Shown here: piece after piece, positions 1 through 6,885 of the stretch
Numbering within the stretch: position 1 is the stretch's first letter
Layout: the number at the start of each line of letters is the position of its first letter
Source of the DNA: CAYLPJ01 sp964385465
Lineage (GTDB): Bacteria > Planctomycetota > Phycisphaerae > SM23-33
Assembly (NCBI GenBank): GCA_964385465.1
Contig: CAYLPJ010000116.1
Span: 1 to 7,023, forward strand
Length of the DNA: 7,023 bases
Direction: 5' to 3'
Notes under the pieces: model-generated
Told to the model about the DNA's origin: nothing
The model's input: the letters and a program-made list of their open reading frames with translations, nothing else
The model's database searches: none
Translations under genes and position numbers: made by a program

Positions 1-61
1 GGTGTTGTGTCTGGGGGCGGGGGCGTTCAGAATGGGGGCGTCGGCAGGGATGCCGGCGGGC

Positions 62-72
62 GGGGAGGAAGG
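62..72 (+). promoter_or_regulatory. Ribosome binding site of the YihY-family gene
   Basis: The stretch GGGGAGGAAGG contains a strong GGAGG core and ends 9 nt before the ATG at 82. It decides the start in favour of 82 over the in-frame GTG at 7. A second ATG at 85 directly follows and could also be used. Confidence 0.7.
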
Positions 73-81
73 CGGACGGGC

Positions 82-1575
82 ATGATGAAGAAGCTGGCGA
101 AGGTGAAGGAGCGGCTGAGTCGGCTGTTGACCAGCCCGGGCGAGGAGCTGAACAGTTGGGCGCGGTTCGTGCAGTTCCAACTGCGGCTGTGGCAGCTTTG
201 CGCGCGGCGGCTGCACGAGAACAACGCGATGGCGATGAGCGCGGCGCTGTCGTTCCGGACGATCTTCGCGATGGTGCCGGCGATCATCCTGGCGGTGGTG
301 GTGCTCAGGAGCTTCGGCGGGCTGGACAGCAGCAAGCAGGCGCTGCGGAACTTCCTGGACAAGAGCGGCTTCAACGTGATCCGCGTGGTCGCCGACGCCA
401 ACGAGGTGGCGACCGCGCCCGCGACGGCGACCGCGCCGGCGACGGCGGCGGCGACCGCCCCGGCCCCGGCGACGGCCGCGACGGCGACCGCGCCGGCGGC
501 GGACGCCGACGAGGACGTCGAGGAGGTCGTCAACGTCGCCGACAAGATCGGCGAGGTGGTCGCCCAGGTCGAGCGGAAGATGACGTTCGGGCGGCTGGGG
601 CCGATCGGCATGGCGCTGCTGATCTGGACGGCGCTGACGCTGCTGACGACGATGGAGGGCTCGCTGAACCGCATCTTCCACGCGCCGAAGTCGCGCAGCC
701 TCGGGCGGCGGATCATGCTGTACTGGGCGGCGATGACGCTGGGGCCGATCGCGATGTTCGTGGCCTCCTACGCCAGCAGCGAGGCGATGTCCCTCTTCGA
801 GCAGATCGGCGGCGTGACGTTCATCCTGGCCGCCATCGGGTGGGCCCAGCCGCTGCTGGTCGGCGTGCTGGTGCTCACGGGCATCTACATGTGGATGCCC
901 AACACACGCGTCAGCCCCCGCGCCGCGCTGGGCGGGGCCGTCGTGGCCGTGCCCGTCTGGCTCGTCGCCAAGTGGCTGTTTTCCTGGTACGTCACCGGCG
1001 TGGTCGGCAACGACCCGCTGTACGGCTCGCTGGGGCTGCTGCCGCTGTTCCTGCTGTGGCTGAACCTGTCCTGGTGGGTGTTCCTGTTCGGGGCGGAGAT
1101 CGCCCACACGGCCGCCAACCTCGGGCGCGTCGGCGCCAGCGACGAGAAGCCCGCGGACGCGGTAAACGCCTGGCAGCTCCTGGCGGCGGCGGTGGCGGTG
1201 GCGCGCCGCCACAGCGCCGGCGAGGGCGCTACGACCATGGACGAGGTGGCCCGGCGCCTCCGCACGGGGGTGCGGGCGACCGAGGAGCTGCTGGGTCGGC
1301 TGGTCGAGGCGGACGTGCTGTGCAAGGCGGACGTCGGGGAGGGCGCGGCGTACGTGCCTGCCCGCCCGCCCGAGGCGATCGGCGTCGGCGAGGTCCTGGA
1401 CATCGCCGAGCAGCCGGAGGGCAAGCCGGTGCAGGAGGGCATGCAGCGAGCGGTGGCGTCGGCGGTGGCCCGCGCCCGCACGGCCGCCCGCGGCCCGGTT
1501 TCCGGGATGACGCTGGCGGACCTGGCAAGGGAAGAACCGCGAGACGGGAAGAGCGTGGGACCGGATTGCCGGTAA
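82..1575 (+). CDS. YihY/BrkB (UPF0761-type) inner-membrane protein with C-terminal winged-helix-like domain
   Basis: This is a 497-residue integral membrane protein of the YihY/virulence factor BrkB family, whose biochemical role is not settled (envelope integrity or transport have been proposed). About six membrane segments are visible, near residues 54-79, 175-190, 211-231, 246-272, 280-302 and 315-341. Family signatures are ALSFRTIFAMVPA in the first segment, GSLNRIFHAP after the second, and YGSLGLLPLFLLWLNLSWW followed by FGAEIAH in the last. Residues 363-430 look like a winged helix (TTMDEVARRLRTG, ATEELLGRLVEADVL), an extension also known in longer UPF0761 members. An Ala/Thr/Pro-rich, then acidic, insertion at about 111-148 separates the first two membrane segments. 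I chose the ATG at 82 because a purine-rich Shine-Dalgarno stretch lies 9 nt upstream. A GTG at 7 would add a Gly-rich tail and shows no ribosome site. The family call is firm; the function is unknown. Confidence 0.9.
   Translation: MMKKLAKVKERLSRLLTSPGEELNSWARFVQFQLRLWQLCARRLHENNAMAMSAALSFRTIFAMVPAIILAVVVLRSFGGLDSSKQALRNFLDKSGFNVIRVVADANEVATAPATATAPATAAATAPAPATAATATAPAADADEDVEEVVNVADKIGEVVAQVERKMTFGRLGPIGMALLIWTALTLLTTMEGSLNRIFHAPKSRSLGRRIMLYWAAMTLGPIAMFVASYASSEAMSLFEQIGGVTFILAAIGWAQPLLVGVLVLTGIYMWMPNTRVSPRAALGGAVVAVPVWLVAKWLFSWYVTGVVGNDPLYGSLGLLPLFLLWLNLSWWVFLFGAEIAHTAANLGRVGASDEKPADAVNAWQLLAAAVAVARRHSAGEGATTMDEVARRLRTGVRATEELLGRLVEADVLCKADVGEGAAYVPARPPEAIGVGEVLDIAEQPEGKPVQEGMQRAVASAVARARTAARGPVSGMTLADLAREEPRDGKSVGPDCR
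419..498 (+). repeat. 23-bp direct repeat inside the Ala/Thr/Pro insertion of the YihY-family gene
   Basis: Positions 419-441 and 476-498 are identical over 23 bp, offset by 57 bp (19 codons, in frame). Both encode the same Pro/Ala/Thr pattern, and the DNA between them is a degenerate version of it. The insertion probably grew by in-frame duplication and lies in the loop between membrane segments 1 and 2. Confidence 0.8.
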
Positions 1576-1581
1576 TCCGGT
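1560..1581. terminator. Bidirectional hairpin between convergent genes (possible terminator)
   Basis: ACCGGATT (1560-1567) and AATCCGGT (1574-1581) form a perfect 8-bp stem with a 6-nt loop. The hairpin overlaps the TAA of the YihY-family gene and stops 9 nt short of the lipoprotein stop codon. A second AATCCGG at 1582-1588 allows an alternative pairing. No T-tract follows on either strand, so it is not a classic intrinsic terminator, although its location between converging genes fits a transcription-end function. Confidence 0.4.
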
Positions 1582-1589
1582 AATCCGGC

Positions 1590-3185
1590 CTACTTTCCCC
1601 AGTACCGTTCGACGACCTTCTCGAGGACGAGGGGGCGGAACTCCTGCGACTGGCTGACGGTGGCGTTGCTGAGCAGGTCGTGGAAGTACTTGTCGGTCAG
1701 CTCGGCGTAGAGGCGGTCGCGGAGCGTCCCGGCGATGGCGTCCTGGGCTTCCTCGAACGGCGTGACCTTCCCCGGGCGGACCGTCTTCGCGCGGACGAGG
1801 TAGACGCCGTGCTCGGTCTCGATCGGCCCGGCCACGGCGCCTTCGGCGAGCTTGAAGGCCGCGTCCTCGACCTCCGTCTCGCGGAAGTTGTCCCGCCCCA
1901 TCATGGGCCAGACGCCGCCGCTGTCGGCCTTGGCGCCGCGGCTGAGGCGCTTGGCGACGGAGGCGAAGTCCTCCCCGCCGGCGAGGGCGGCCGAGGCCTT
2001 GTCGATCTGCTCCCGGGCGGCTTTCCGGGCGGCGGCGAGGTCGGACGGGCCCGGGCGGCGGACGCCCTCGGGCAGGAAGGCGCGGTAGGGCGCGGAGATC
2101 AACTGCATCTGCACCTGGCGGTCGGTGGTGTACTTCTCGTGGTTGAGGCGGTAGTAGTCCCAGAGCATCTTGCGGGTGATGACGATGGCGGGCAGGAACC
2201 TCGCGCGGAGGTAGAACTTGAAGGCCGCCTGCTCGCGGTGCTCGCTGAGCACGTCCTCGAGGGTCAGCCCCTCCTTGGCCAGTTGACCCCGCAGGACGGT
2301 CTTGCTGCCGCCGGCCTCGGCGAGCATCTCCTTGCGGGCGTCCTGAACCTCCATGTCCACGCGTTTCTTCTGCTCCTCGGTGAGGCGCTTGTCCGCCTCG
2401 ATGAGCACGAGCACGCGGGTGATCCGGTCGCGGAGGGCCCGGTCGATGATGGGCTTGGCCCGCGCACGGAAGGCCGCGCCGGACAGCCCGGCCGGCAGCT
2501 TCTTGATCGGCCCGCGGACGGCCTTGACGATGTCCTCGACGGTGATGAACCGCCCGTTGACCTGGACCGCCGAGGCGGCCACGACGCGTTCGGTGCCCGG
2601 GGCGGGCGTCCGCGACGCAACGCGGACGTTGACGGTGCCCGGCTCGCCCCCCTGCGCCGGTTCGGGCGCCGGCGTCGGCGCCGGAGGCTCGGGCGATGGT
2701 GCGATGCGTATGGTCTTGGGCGTCGGCGGCGCCGGCGCGGGGGCCGGGGTCGCCGGCGCGGGCGCCGGGGTCGGCGGCGGCGCGGCAGATGGTGTCGGCG
2801 CCGGCGTGGGCGCCGGCGTCGCGGTCGCGGAGGCGCCGCCGGCGGCCGGGGCCGGCGCGGGCCCGCCCGAGAGCAGCTCGGCGAGGTTCGTCGGCTTGCC
2901 CGTGGCGGGCGCCGGCGCGGGAGCCGGTGCAGGCGCCGGCGCGGGAGCCGGTGCAGGCGCCGGCGCGGGCGCCGGCGCAGGCGCAGGCGCCGGCGCGGTC
3001 TCGAACGCGGCCGCGAGGTCCTCGCCCTCGCCGGCCGGGGCGGCGTTGGCGTCGCCGTCGCCGGTCGGCTCGGTGACGGGAACGCTCTCATCCTCGCCCC
3101 AGGGCCAGATGGCCTTGGAGTCGCCGTTGCAGCCGCCGAGGGGCAGCGCCAGGAGGGTCGCGATCAGGAGGATTCTCGGTCTCAT
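1590..3185 (-). CDS. SurA/PpiC-like peptidyl-prolyl isomerase-type lipoprotein
   Basis: This 531-residue protein is a predicted envelope lipoprotein related to SurA/PpiC folding factors. Residues 1-19 form a lipoprotein signal ending in the lipobox LGGC, with Cys19 as the lipid site. Residues 64-94 are an uninterrupted Ala-Pro alternation, and Pro/Ala-rich sequence continues to about 178, probably an extended spacer away from the membrane. A SurA-N-like helical region begins at VQVNGRFITVEDI (about 207) and runs to about 335. A parvulin-like domain follows at about 354-470, with GGEDFASVAKRLS, DSGGVWPM and FEEAQDAI as family landmarks. Both histidines usual in parvulin active sites appear replaced (Gln/Leu near 361-362, Tyr462), so chaperone activity may outweigh isomerase activity. 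The gene follows mfd by 47 nt, and a GGTGA ribosome site lies 4 nt before the ATG. Family assignment is confident; catalytic activity is doubtful. Confidence 0.9.
   Translation of the reverse strand: MRPRILLIATLLALPLGGCNGDSKAIWPWGEDESVPVTEPTGDGDANAAPAGEGEDLAAAFETAPAPAPAPAPAPAPAPAPAPAPAPAPAPAPATGKPTNLAELLSGGPAPAPAAGGASATATPAPTPAPTPSAAPPPTPAPAPATPAPAPAPPTPKTIRIAPSPEPPAPTPAPEPAQGGEPGTVNVRVASRTPAPGTERVVAASAVQVNGRFITVEDIVKAVRGPIKKLPAGLSGAAFRARAKPIIDRALRDRITRVLVLIEADKRLTEEQKKRVDMEVQDARKEMLAEAGGSKTVLRGQLAKEGLTLEDVLSEHREQAAFKFYLRARFLPAIVITRKMLWDYYRLNHEKYTTDRQVQMQLISAPYRAFLPEGVRRPGPSDLAAARKAAREQIDKASAALAGGEDFASVAKRLSRGAKADSGGVWPMMGRDNFRETEVEDAAFKLAEGAVAGPIETEHGVYLVRAKTVRPGKVTPFEEAQDAIAGTLRDRLYAELTDKYFHDLLSNATVSQSQEFRPLVLEKVVERYWGK
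2909..2980 (-). repeat. 24-bp tandem repeat (3 units) in the Ala-Pro coding run
   Basis: Units at 2909-2932 and 2933-2956 are identical, and 2957-2980 differs at two bases. Each unit is 8 codons of alternating Ala and Pro in the lipoprotein, so gain or loss of units keeps the frame and only changes linker length. GC-rich palindromic sub-motifs such as GCGCCGGCGC recur within it. Confidence 0.85.
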
Positions 3186-3189
3186 GAGC

Positions 3190-3194
3190 TCACC
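3190..3194 (-). promoter_or_regulatory. Ribosome binding site of the lipoprotein gene
   Basis: The minus strand reads GGTGA followed by GCTC and the ATG at 3185. GGTGA matches the 3' part of the Shine-Dalgarno consensus with a short 4-nt gap. Together with the clear signal peptide starting MRPRILLI, it supports this start. Confidence 0.5.
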
Positions 3195-3231
3195 GGGAAG
3201 CGTGTCGGGGGACGGTCGCTGCGCGGGTGCT

Positions 3232-3259
3232 ATTATACGTCGCCGGCGGCGGCTCTCAA
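3232..3259 (-). promoter_or_regulatory. Sigma70-type promoter for the lipoprotein gene, overlapping the mfd stop codon
   Basis: On the minus strand TTGAGA (3259-3254, 5 of 6 consensus) is separated by 16 nt from a perfect TATAAT (3237-3232). The -10 box contains the TAA stop of mfd. Transcription would start near 3225, giving a leader of about 40 nt before the lipoprotein ATG at 3185. An AT-only hexamer is striking in such GC-rich DNA. Confidence 0.6.
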
Positions 3260-6200
3260 ACGCTTTCGCAGCACGCGGGTGAGGGTGGGCATCTGGAGGT
3301 AGGCCGGCGGCGGCCGCCAATGTGCGGTGCGGTCGTCGGGCAGGCGGACCGAGCCGGAGGCGCCCTCGAAGACGCCGCGTGCGGCCTGGAAGTCCCGCAC
3401 GGAGAAGACCAGGTCCGGGCCCATGAGGATGATGCTCTCGATCCCGAACGCCCCGGCGCGGATGCGGACCTCGGCGATCTCCAACAGCGTCTCGACCTCG
3501 CCGGGCACCGGCCCGTAGGCGTCGGCGAGGTCCGCCTGGAGCCGCTGGAGCTCCTCCGGCGCGGCGCAGCCGGCGAGGCGGCGGTAGACCTCCATCCGCT
3601 GGCGCTGCGAGGGGATGTAGGCCCGCGGGATGTAGGCGTCGATGCCGAGTTCGACGTGGACCTCCGGCCGCTCGGGCGCCTCCTCGCCGCGGAGGCGGCG
3701 GACGGCGTGCTCCAGCAGGCGGCAGTAGAGCTCGTAGCCGACGGCGGCGATGTGCCCGCTCTGCTCGGGCCCGAGGATGTTGCCCGCCCCGCGGATCTCC
3801 AGGTCCCGCATGGCGATCTGGAAGCCGGCGCCGAGGTCGGAGAACTCCTCGATCGCCTTGAGCCGCTTGGTCGCCACGGCCGAGACGCTCCGCCGCTGCG
3901 GCAGCAGCAGGTAGCAGTACGCCCGGTGCTTGTAGCGCCCGACGCGCCCGCGGAGCTGGTGGAGGGCGGCGAGGCCGAACCGGTCGGCCTCGTGGATGAT
4001 CATCGTGTTGGCGGTGGGGATGTCCAGGCCGGACTCGATGATGGTGGTGCAGACGAGCACGTCCACCTCGCGAGCGACGAAGGAGGCCATCGTCTTCTCG
4101 AGCTGGTGCTCCTTCATCCGCCCGTGCCCGTAGGCGATGCGGGCCTCGGGGACGAGCTGGGCGACGCGGTCGCGGACGCTCTGGATGTTGTGCACGCGGT
4201 TGTGCACGAAGAAGACCTGCCCGTCGCGGTTGAGCTCCCGCAGGATCGCCTGGCGAATGAGCTTGTCGCTGTAGTGGGCGACCTCCGTGTGGATCGCGCG
4301 GCGGTCCAGCGGCGGGGTCGTCAGCGAGCTGATGTCCCGCAGCCCCAGCAGCGCCATGTGCAGCGTCCGCGGGATCGGCGTGGCCGTCATCGTCAGCACG
4401 TCCACGCTGGCCCGCAGGCCCTTGAGGTGCTCCTTGTGCTCGACGCCGAACCGCTGCTCCTCGTCGATCACCGCCAGGCCGAGGTCGGCGAACTCCACGT
4501 CCTCGCTCAGCATCCGATGCGTGCCGATCAGGATGTCGATCTTCCCGGCCTTCAGCCGCGAGAGGATGCCCGCCTGCTCGCTGGCCGTGCGGAAGCGGCT
4601 GATCGCGTCGACCACGAACGGGTAGTCCGCCATCCGCTCGCGGAAGGTCCGCAGGTGCTGGCCGGCCAGGACGGTCGTGGGCACCAGCACCGCGACCTGC
4701 TTGCCGGCCTCGACGACCTTGAACGCCGCCCGCATGGCCAGCTCCGTCTTGCCGTACCCCACGTCGCCGCAGAGCAGGCGGTCGGCGGGGCGGGCGGCGG
4801 CGAGGTCCGCGTCGAGCTGCCGCATCGTCGTGAGCTGGTCCTCGGTCTCGCTGTAGGGAAACTCCGCGGCGAAGCGGCGCTGCCAGTCCGTCTCGGTCGG
4901 GTAGCTGACGCCCTCCATCGTCCGCCGCATCGCCTGGACGCGGATCATCTCGGCGGCGAGGTCCCGGACGGCCTCGGCCACCCGCTCCTTCCGCCGAGCC
5001 CACGCCGACGAGCCCAGCTTGCTCAGCGACGGGCGGAACTTCCGCGAGCCGACGTACTTCTGCACCAGGTCGATCCGGCTGGCGGGGACGTGAAGCGTCG
5101 TGCCCCCCGCGAACTGCAGCGCCAGGAACTCCTCCGTCCGCCCGTCTCGCTCGATCAGCTTCAGCCCGTCGAACCGCGCGATCCCGTGGGCGACGTGCAC
5201 CACGTACTCGCCTTCCTGGAGGTCCAGCCAGCTCTCGATAGGCCGGCCGGCACGAACGCGACGCACGCGCCGGCGGCGCGGCTCGCGGCGGAAGATCTCG
5301 TGATGGCCGACGACGGCGAGCTTCTCGTCCGGCCAGTAGAACCCCGCGGCCACGTGCCCCAGCTCCGTCCGCACGCGCCCGGCGAGGCCGGGGTGCTTCT
5401 CGGCGAGCAGCTCGCCGAACCGCCGGCGCTCGGCGTCGTTCTCGCAGTAGACCCACACGTCGGCGACGTCCGCCAGCTCGCCCAGCTCCGTCAGCGCCTC
5501 GTACGTGCCGATCGCCAGCCGCTGGATCGAGCGGACGTGCAGCGCGATCGGCTCGGGGGCGTCGTCCTCCCCCGCGGCGCCGAACGTGCCCACCTCCAGC
5601 AGCGCCAGCCGCGACAGCCGGGGGAATACGTCCTCGGGATCCAGCATCGCCCCCGCCACGCGACCGTCGAGCCCGCGCGTCCGCGACCAGAGCTGCCCGG
5701 CCAGCTCGGCGACCTCTTGCGGCTCGACGACGCACACGATCGCGTCGCCGGGGAGGTAGTCCAGCAGGCTGCCCGCCGAGCCGGCGTCGTCCAGTCCGGC
5801 GTCCAGACCGGTGACGGTATACCGCCCGAGCTGGTCGGTCGAACGCTGCGTGTCCAGGTCGAAGCGGCGGAGGCTCTCGATCTCGTCGCCGAAGAACTCC
5901 GCCCGCACCGGCTCGGACGAGCCCATCGGAAAGACGTCCACGATCCCCCCCCGCCGGGCGAACTGCCCCTGCTGGTCCACCTGGTCCACGCGCTCGAAGC
6001 CGGCGTCCACCAGCCACTCGCACAGCGCCTCGACGTCCCGCTGCTCGCCGGTCGCCAACTCCAGCCGGTCGGCCTCGAGGGACTCCGGACGTGGCACCGG
6101 CTGGAGCAGCGACATGACCGGCGCGACGATCACGTCGGCCGGCTCGTCCCGCTCCTCCGGCGCGGCCGCCAGGAGGTTGCACACCCGCAGCCTCTCGCCG

Positions 6201-6487
6201 GTGACCTCCTCGTTGAGATGGTCCGTGCCGACGTCGACCTCCCAGGCCGGCAGCATCTGGGCCGGTGAGCCGGAGAAAACCTCCATGTCGTCGGCGGCGG
6301 CGTCCGCGGCGTCGATGTGCCCGGCCACGAGCAGCACGCACCGCCCGGTGAGCCTGCCCACCGCCGCCGCCGCCAGCGCCGCCGCCGACCCCCACACACC
6401 GGAAAGGCGGACGGTCCGCCCGGGCTCGAGGCGCGCGGCCGCGGCGCGGAGGCTTTCGCTGGCCAGCGCCTTGTCGAACACGCCCAT
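3233..6487 (-). CDS. mfd: Transcription-repair coupling factor Mfd
   Basis: Mfd (1084 residues, near the usual 1100-1150) is a cytosolic ATP-driven translocase that removes RNA polymerase stalled at DNA lesions and recruits UvrA for nucleotide excision repair. The UvrB-like N-terminal module has a degenerate P-loop (GVWGSAAAL near 30) and the conserved QGQFARRGGIVDVFPMGSS stretch at about 172-191. The RNA polymerase-interaction domain begins near 422 with EYVVHVAHGIARFDG. The RecG-like translocase follows, with Walker A GDVGYGKTE (Lys580), DEEQRFG (Asp675), TATPIPRTLH, and QLRGRVGR at 844-851. A C-terminal D7-type domain starts near ELGIDAYIP at about 943. I chose the ATG at 6487 because GAGGT lies 4 nt upstream; an in-frame GTG at 6517 lacks a ribosome site. 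All motor motifs are intact. The SurA/PpiC-like gene follows at 47 nt, probably partly co-transcribed. Confidence 0.97.
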   Translation of the reverse strand: MGVFDKALASESLRAAAARLEPGRTVRLSGVWGSAAALAAAAVGRLTGRCVLLVAGHIDAADAAADDMEVFSGSPAQMLPAWEVDVGTDHLNEEVTGERLRVCNLLAAAPEERDEPADVIVAPVMSLLQPVPRPESLEADRLELATGEQRDVEALCEWLVDAGFERVDQVDQQGQFARRGGIVDVFPMGSSEPVRAEFFGDEIESLRRFDLDTQRSTDQLGRYTVTGLDAGLDDAGSAGSLLDYLPGDAIVCVVEPQEVAELAGQLWSRTRGLDGRVAGAMLDPEDVFPRLSRLALLEVGTFGAAGEDDAPEPIALHVRSIQRLAIGTYEALTELGELADVADVWVYCENDAERRRFGELLAEKHPGLAGRVRTELGHVAAGFYWPDEKLAVVGHHEIFRREPRRRRVRRVRAGRPIESWLDLQEGEYVVHVAHGIARFDGLKLIERDGRTEEFLALQFAGGTTLHVPASRIDLVQKYVGSRKFRPSLSKLGSSAWARRKERVAEAVRDLAAEMIRVQAMRRTMEGVSYPTETDWQRRFAAEFPYSETEDQLTTMRQLDADLAAARPADRLLCGDVGYGKTELAMRAAFKVVEAGKQVAVLVPTTVLAGQHLRTFRERMADYPFVVDAISRFRTASEQAGILSRLKAGKIDILIGTHRMLSEDVEFADLGLAVIDEEQRFGVEHKEHLKGLRASVDVLTMTATPIPRTLHMALLGLRDISSLTTPPLDRRAIHTEVAHYSDKLIRQAILRELNRDGQVFFVHNRVHNIQSVRDRVAQLVPEARIAYGHGRMKEHQLEKTMASFVAREVDVLVCTTIIESGLDIPTANTMIIHEADRFGLAALHQLRGRVGRYKHRAYCYLLLPQRRSVSAVATKRLKAIEEFSDLGAGFQIAMRDLEIRGAGNILGPEQSGHIAAVGYELYCRLLEHAVRRLRGEEAPERPEVHVELGIDAYIPRAYIPSQRQRMEVYRRLAGCAAPEELQRLQADLADAYGPVPGEVETLLEIAEVRIRAGAFGIESIILMGPDLVFSVRDFQAARGVFEGASGSVRLPDDRTAHWRPPPAYLQMPTLTRVLRKRLRAAAGDV

Positions 6488-6491
6488 GGCG

Positions 6492-6496
6492 ACCTC
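6492..6496 (-). promoter_or_regulatory. Ribosome binding site of mfd
   Basis: The minus strand reads GAGGT, then CGCC, then the ATG at 6487. It supports that start over the GTG 30 nt upstream, before which no comparable purine motif occurs. Confidence 0.55.
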
Positions 6497-6571
6497 GGTG
6501 CGCGCAGACGGACGCACGGGCGTATCGCCGCGACCCGCCCGTGCCGCGTCCGAACTTGACTTGTCCCGCTC

Positions 6572-6600
6572 ATCCTACGCGATCGAACCGCCCGGGCAAA
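6572..6600 (-). promoter_or_regulatory. Weak candidate promoter of mfd
   Basis: On the minus strand TTTGCC (6600-6595) and TAGGAT (6577-6572) are 17 nt apart, matching the sigma70 consensus at 3 and 4 of 6 positions. Transcription would begin near 6565, about 80 nt before the mfd ATG. Spacing is ideal but the hexamers are poor, so this is only a candidate. Confidence 0.25.
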
Positions 6601-6718
6601 CCGCAAACGCGCCCCCCTCGACCGCGCCACGCCACAGCGCGTGTAGCGGGATCTGGAGGGCGCGGGCCGCGGCGCCGGTCCTTTCGCAGACGGGGGGCCG
6701 CATCCCGGAGAGCCCGCC

Positions 6719-6853
6719 GCGGCAACGACGCCGCTTTTCTTCGCCAACCGCGTTCGCATCCGCCGAGAGCACGTCACGGCAAGCGTGGTTGCGTCGGCCG
6801 CGAAGCCGCCCCCCACCTCCCGCCAAGGCCGGCGTCAAGGCCGCTGCACTCCA
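6719..6853. repeat. Modular intergenic repeat, copy 1
   Basis: Block A (6719-6752, 34 bp) and block B (6777-6805, 29 bp) are identical to 6882-6915 and 6940-6968, both shifted by 163 bp. A third block, containing GCACTCCA (6841-6853), recurs with one mismatch at 7003-7015. The 24 nt between A and B differ in sequence from copy 2 but have the same length. Block A starts with a hairpin (GCGGC, 6-nt loop, GCCGC) followed by TTTTCTT, which resembles a + strand intrinsic terminator. The end of A (6742-6752) can pair with part of B (6784-6793) over 10 bp, with one bulge and one G-T pair. Confidence 0.85.
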
Positions 6854-6885
6854 TGGGCGTCGCCGCCAAATGTGGAGTGCGGCGG
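6841..6885. repeat. Inverted repeat linking the two repeat copies
   Basis: Positions 6841-6853 and 6873-6885 are inverted repeats of 13 bp with one mismatch, around a 19-nt loop. The core is GCACTCCA with TGGAGTGC. This hairpin shares its right arm with the 30-bp inverted repeat of copy 2, so two mutually exclusive pairings are possible. Confidence 0.7.

Larger units (their letters stand above)
6488..6718. other. Upstream region of mfd without a recognisable gene
   Basis: I find no protein family, tRNA or conserved RNA here. Open frames that cross it show no family motif, and some run into the repeats beyond 6719. It contains the mfd ribosome site and the weak candidate promoter described separately. 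The part at about 6661-6720 is rich in CCGCGG-like palindromes that lead into the repeat array. Confidence 0.6.

Noticed and set aside
7..81. Upstream GTG start extending the YihY-family protein by 25 residues
   Set aside because: The extension is Gly/Arg-rich and has no visible ribosome site, whereas a strong one precedes the ATG at 82.
1229..1528. Minus-strand Pro/Arg-rich open frame within the YihY-family gene
   Set aside because: Its composition is typical of an antisense shadow and it shows no motif.
3227..6268. A 1013-codon + strand open frame antisense to mfd
   Set aside because: It mirrors the real mfd codons, has no family motifs, and has the skewed composition of an antisense shadow.
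1590..6395. A 1601-codon minus-strand open frame running from inside mfd into the lipoprotein gene
   Set aside because: Only its 3' part from 3185 has a signal peptide and recognisable domains. The upstream part is an Arg/Pro/Gly-rich shadow of mfd in another frame, kept open by high GC content.
6719..6740. Functional + strand terminator (hairpin followed by TTTTCTT), also at 6882-6904
   Set aside because: No + strand gene lies upstream for it to end, and the same sequence is part of a repeat. I therefore described it within the repeat instead of calling a terminator.
6130..6816. A 228-codon minus-strand open frame overlapping the mfd start
   Set aside because: Most of it overlaps mfd in the wrong frame and the rest is repeat sequence.
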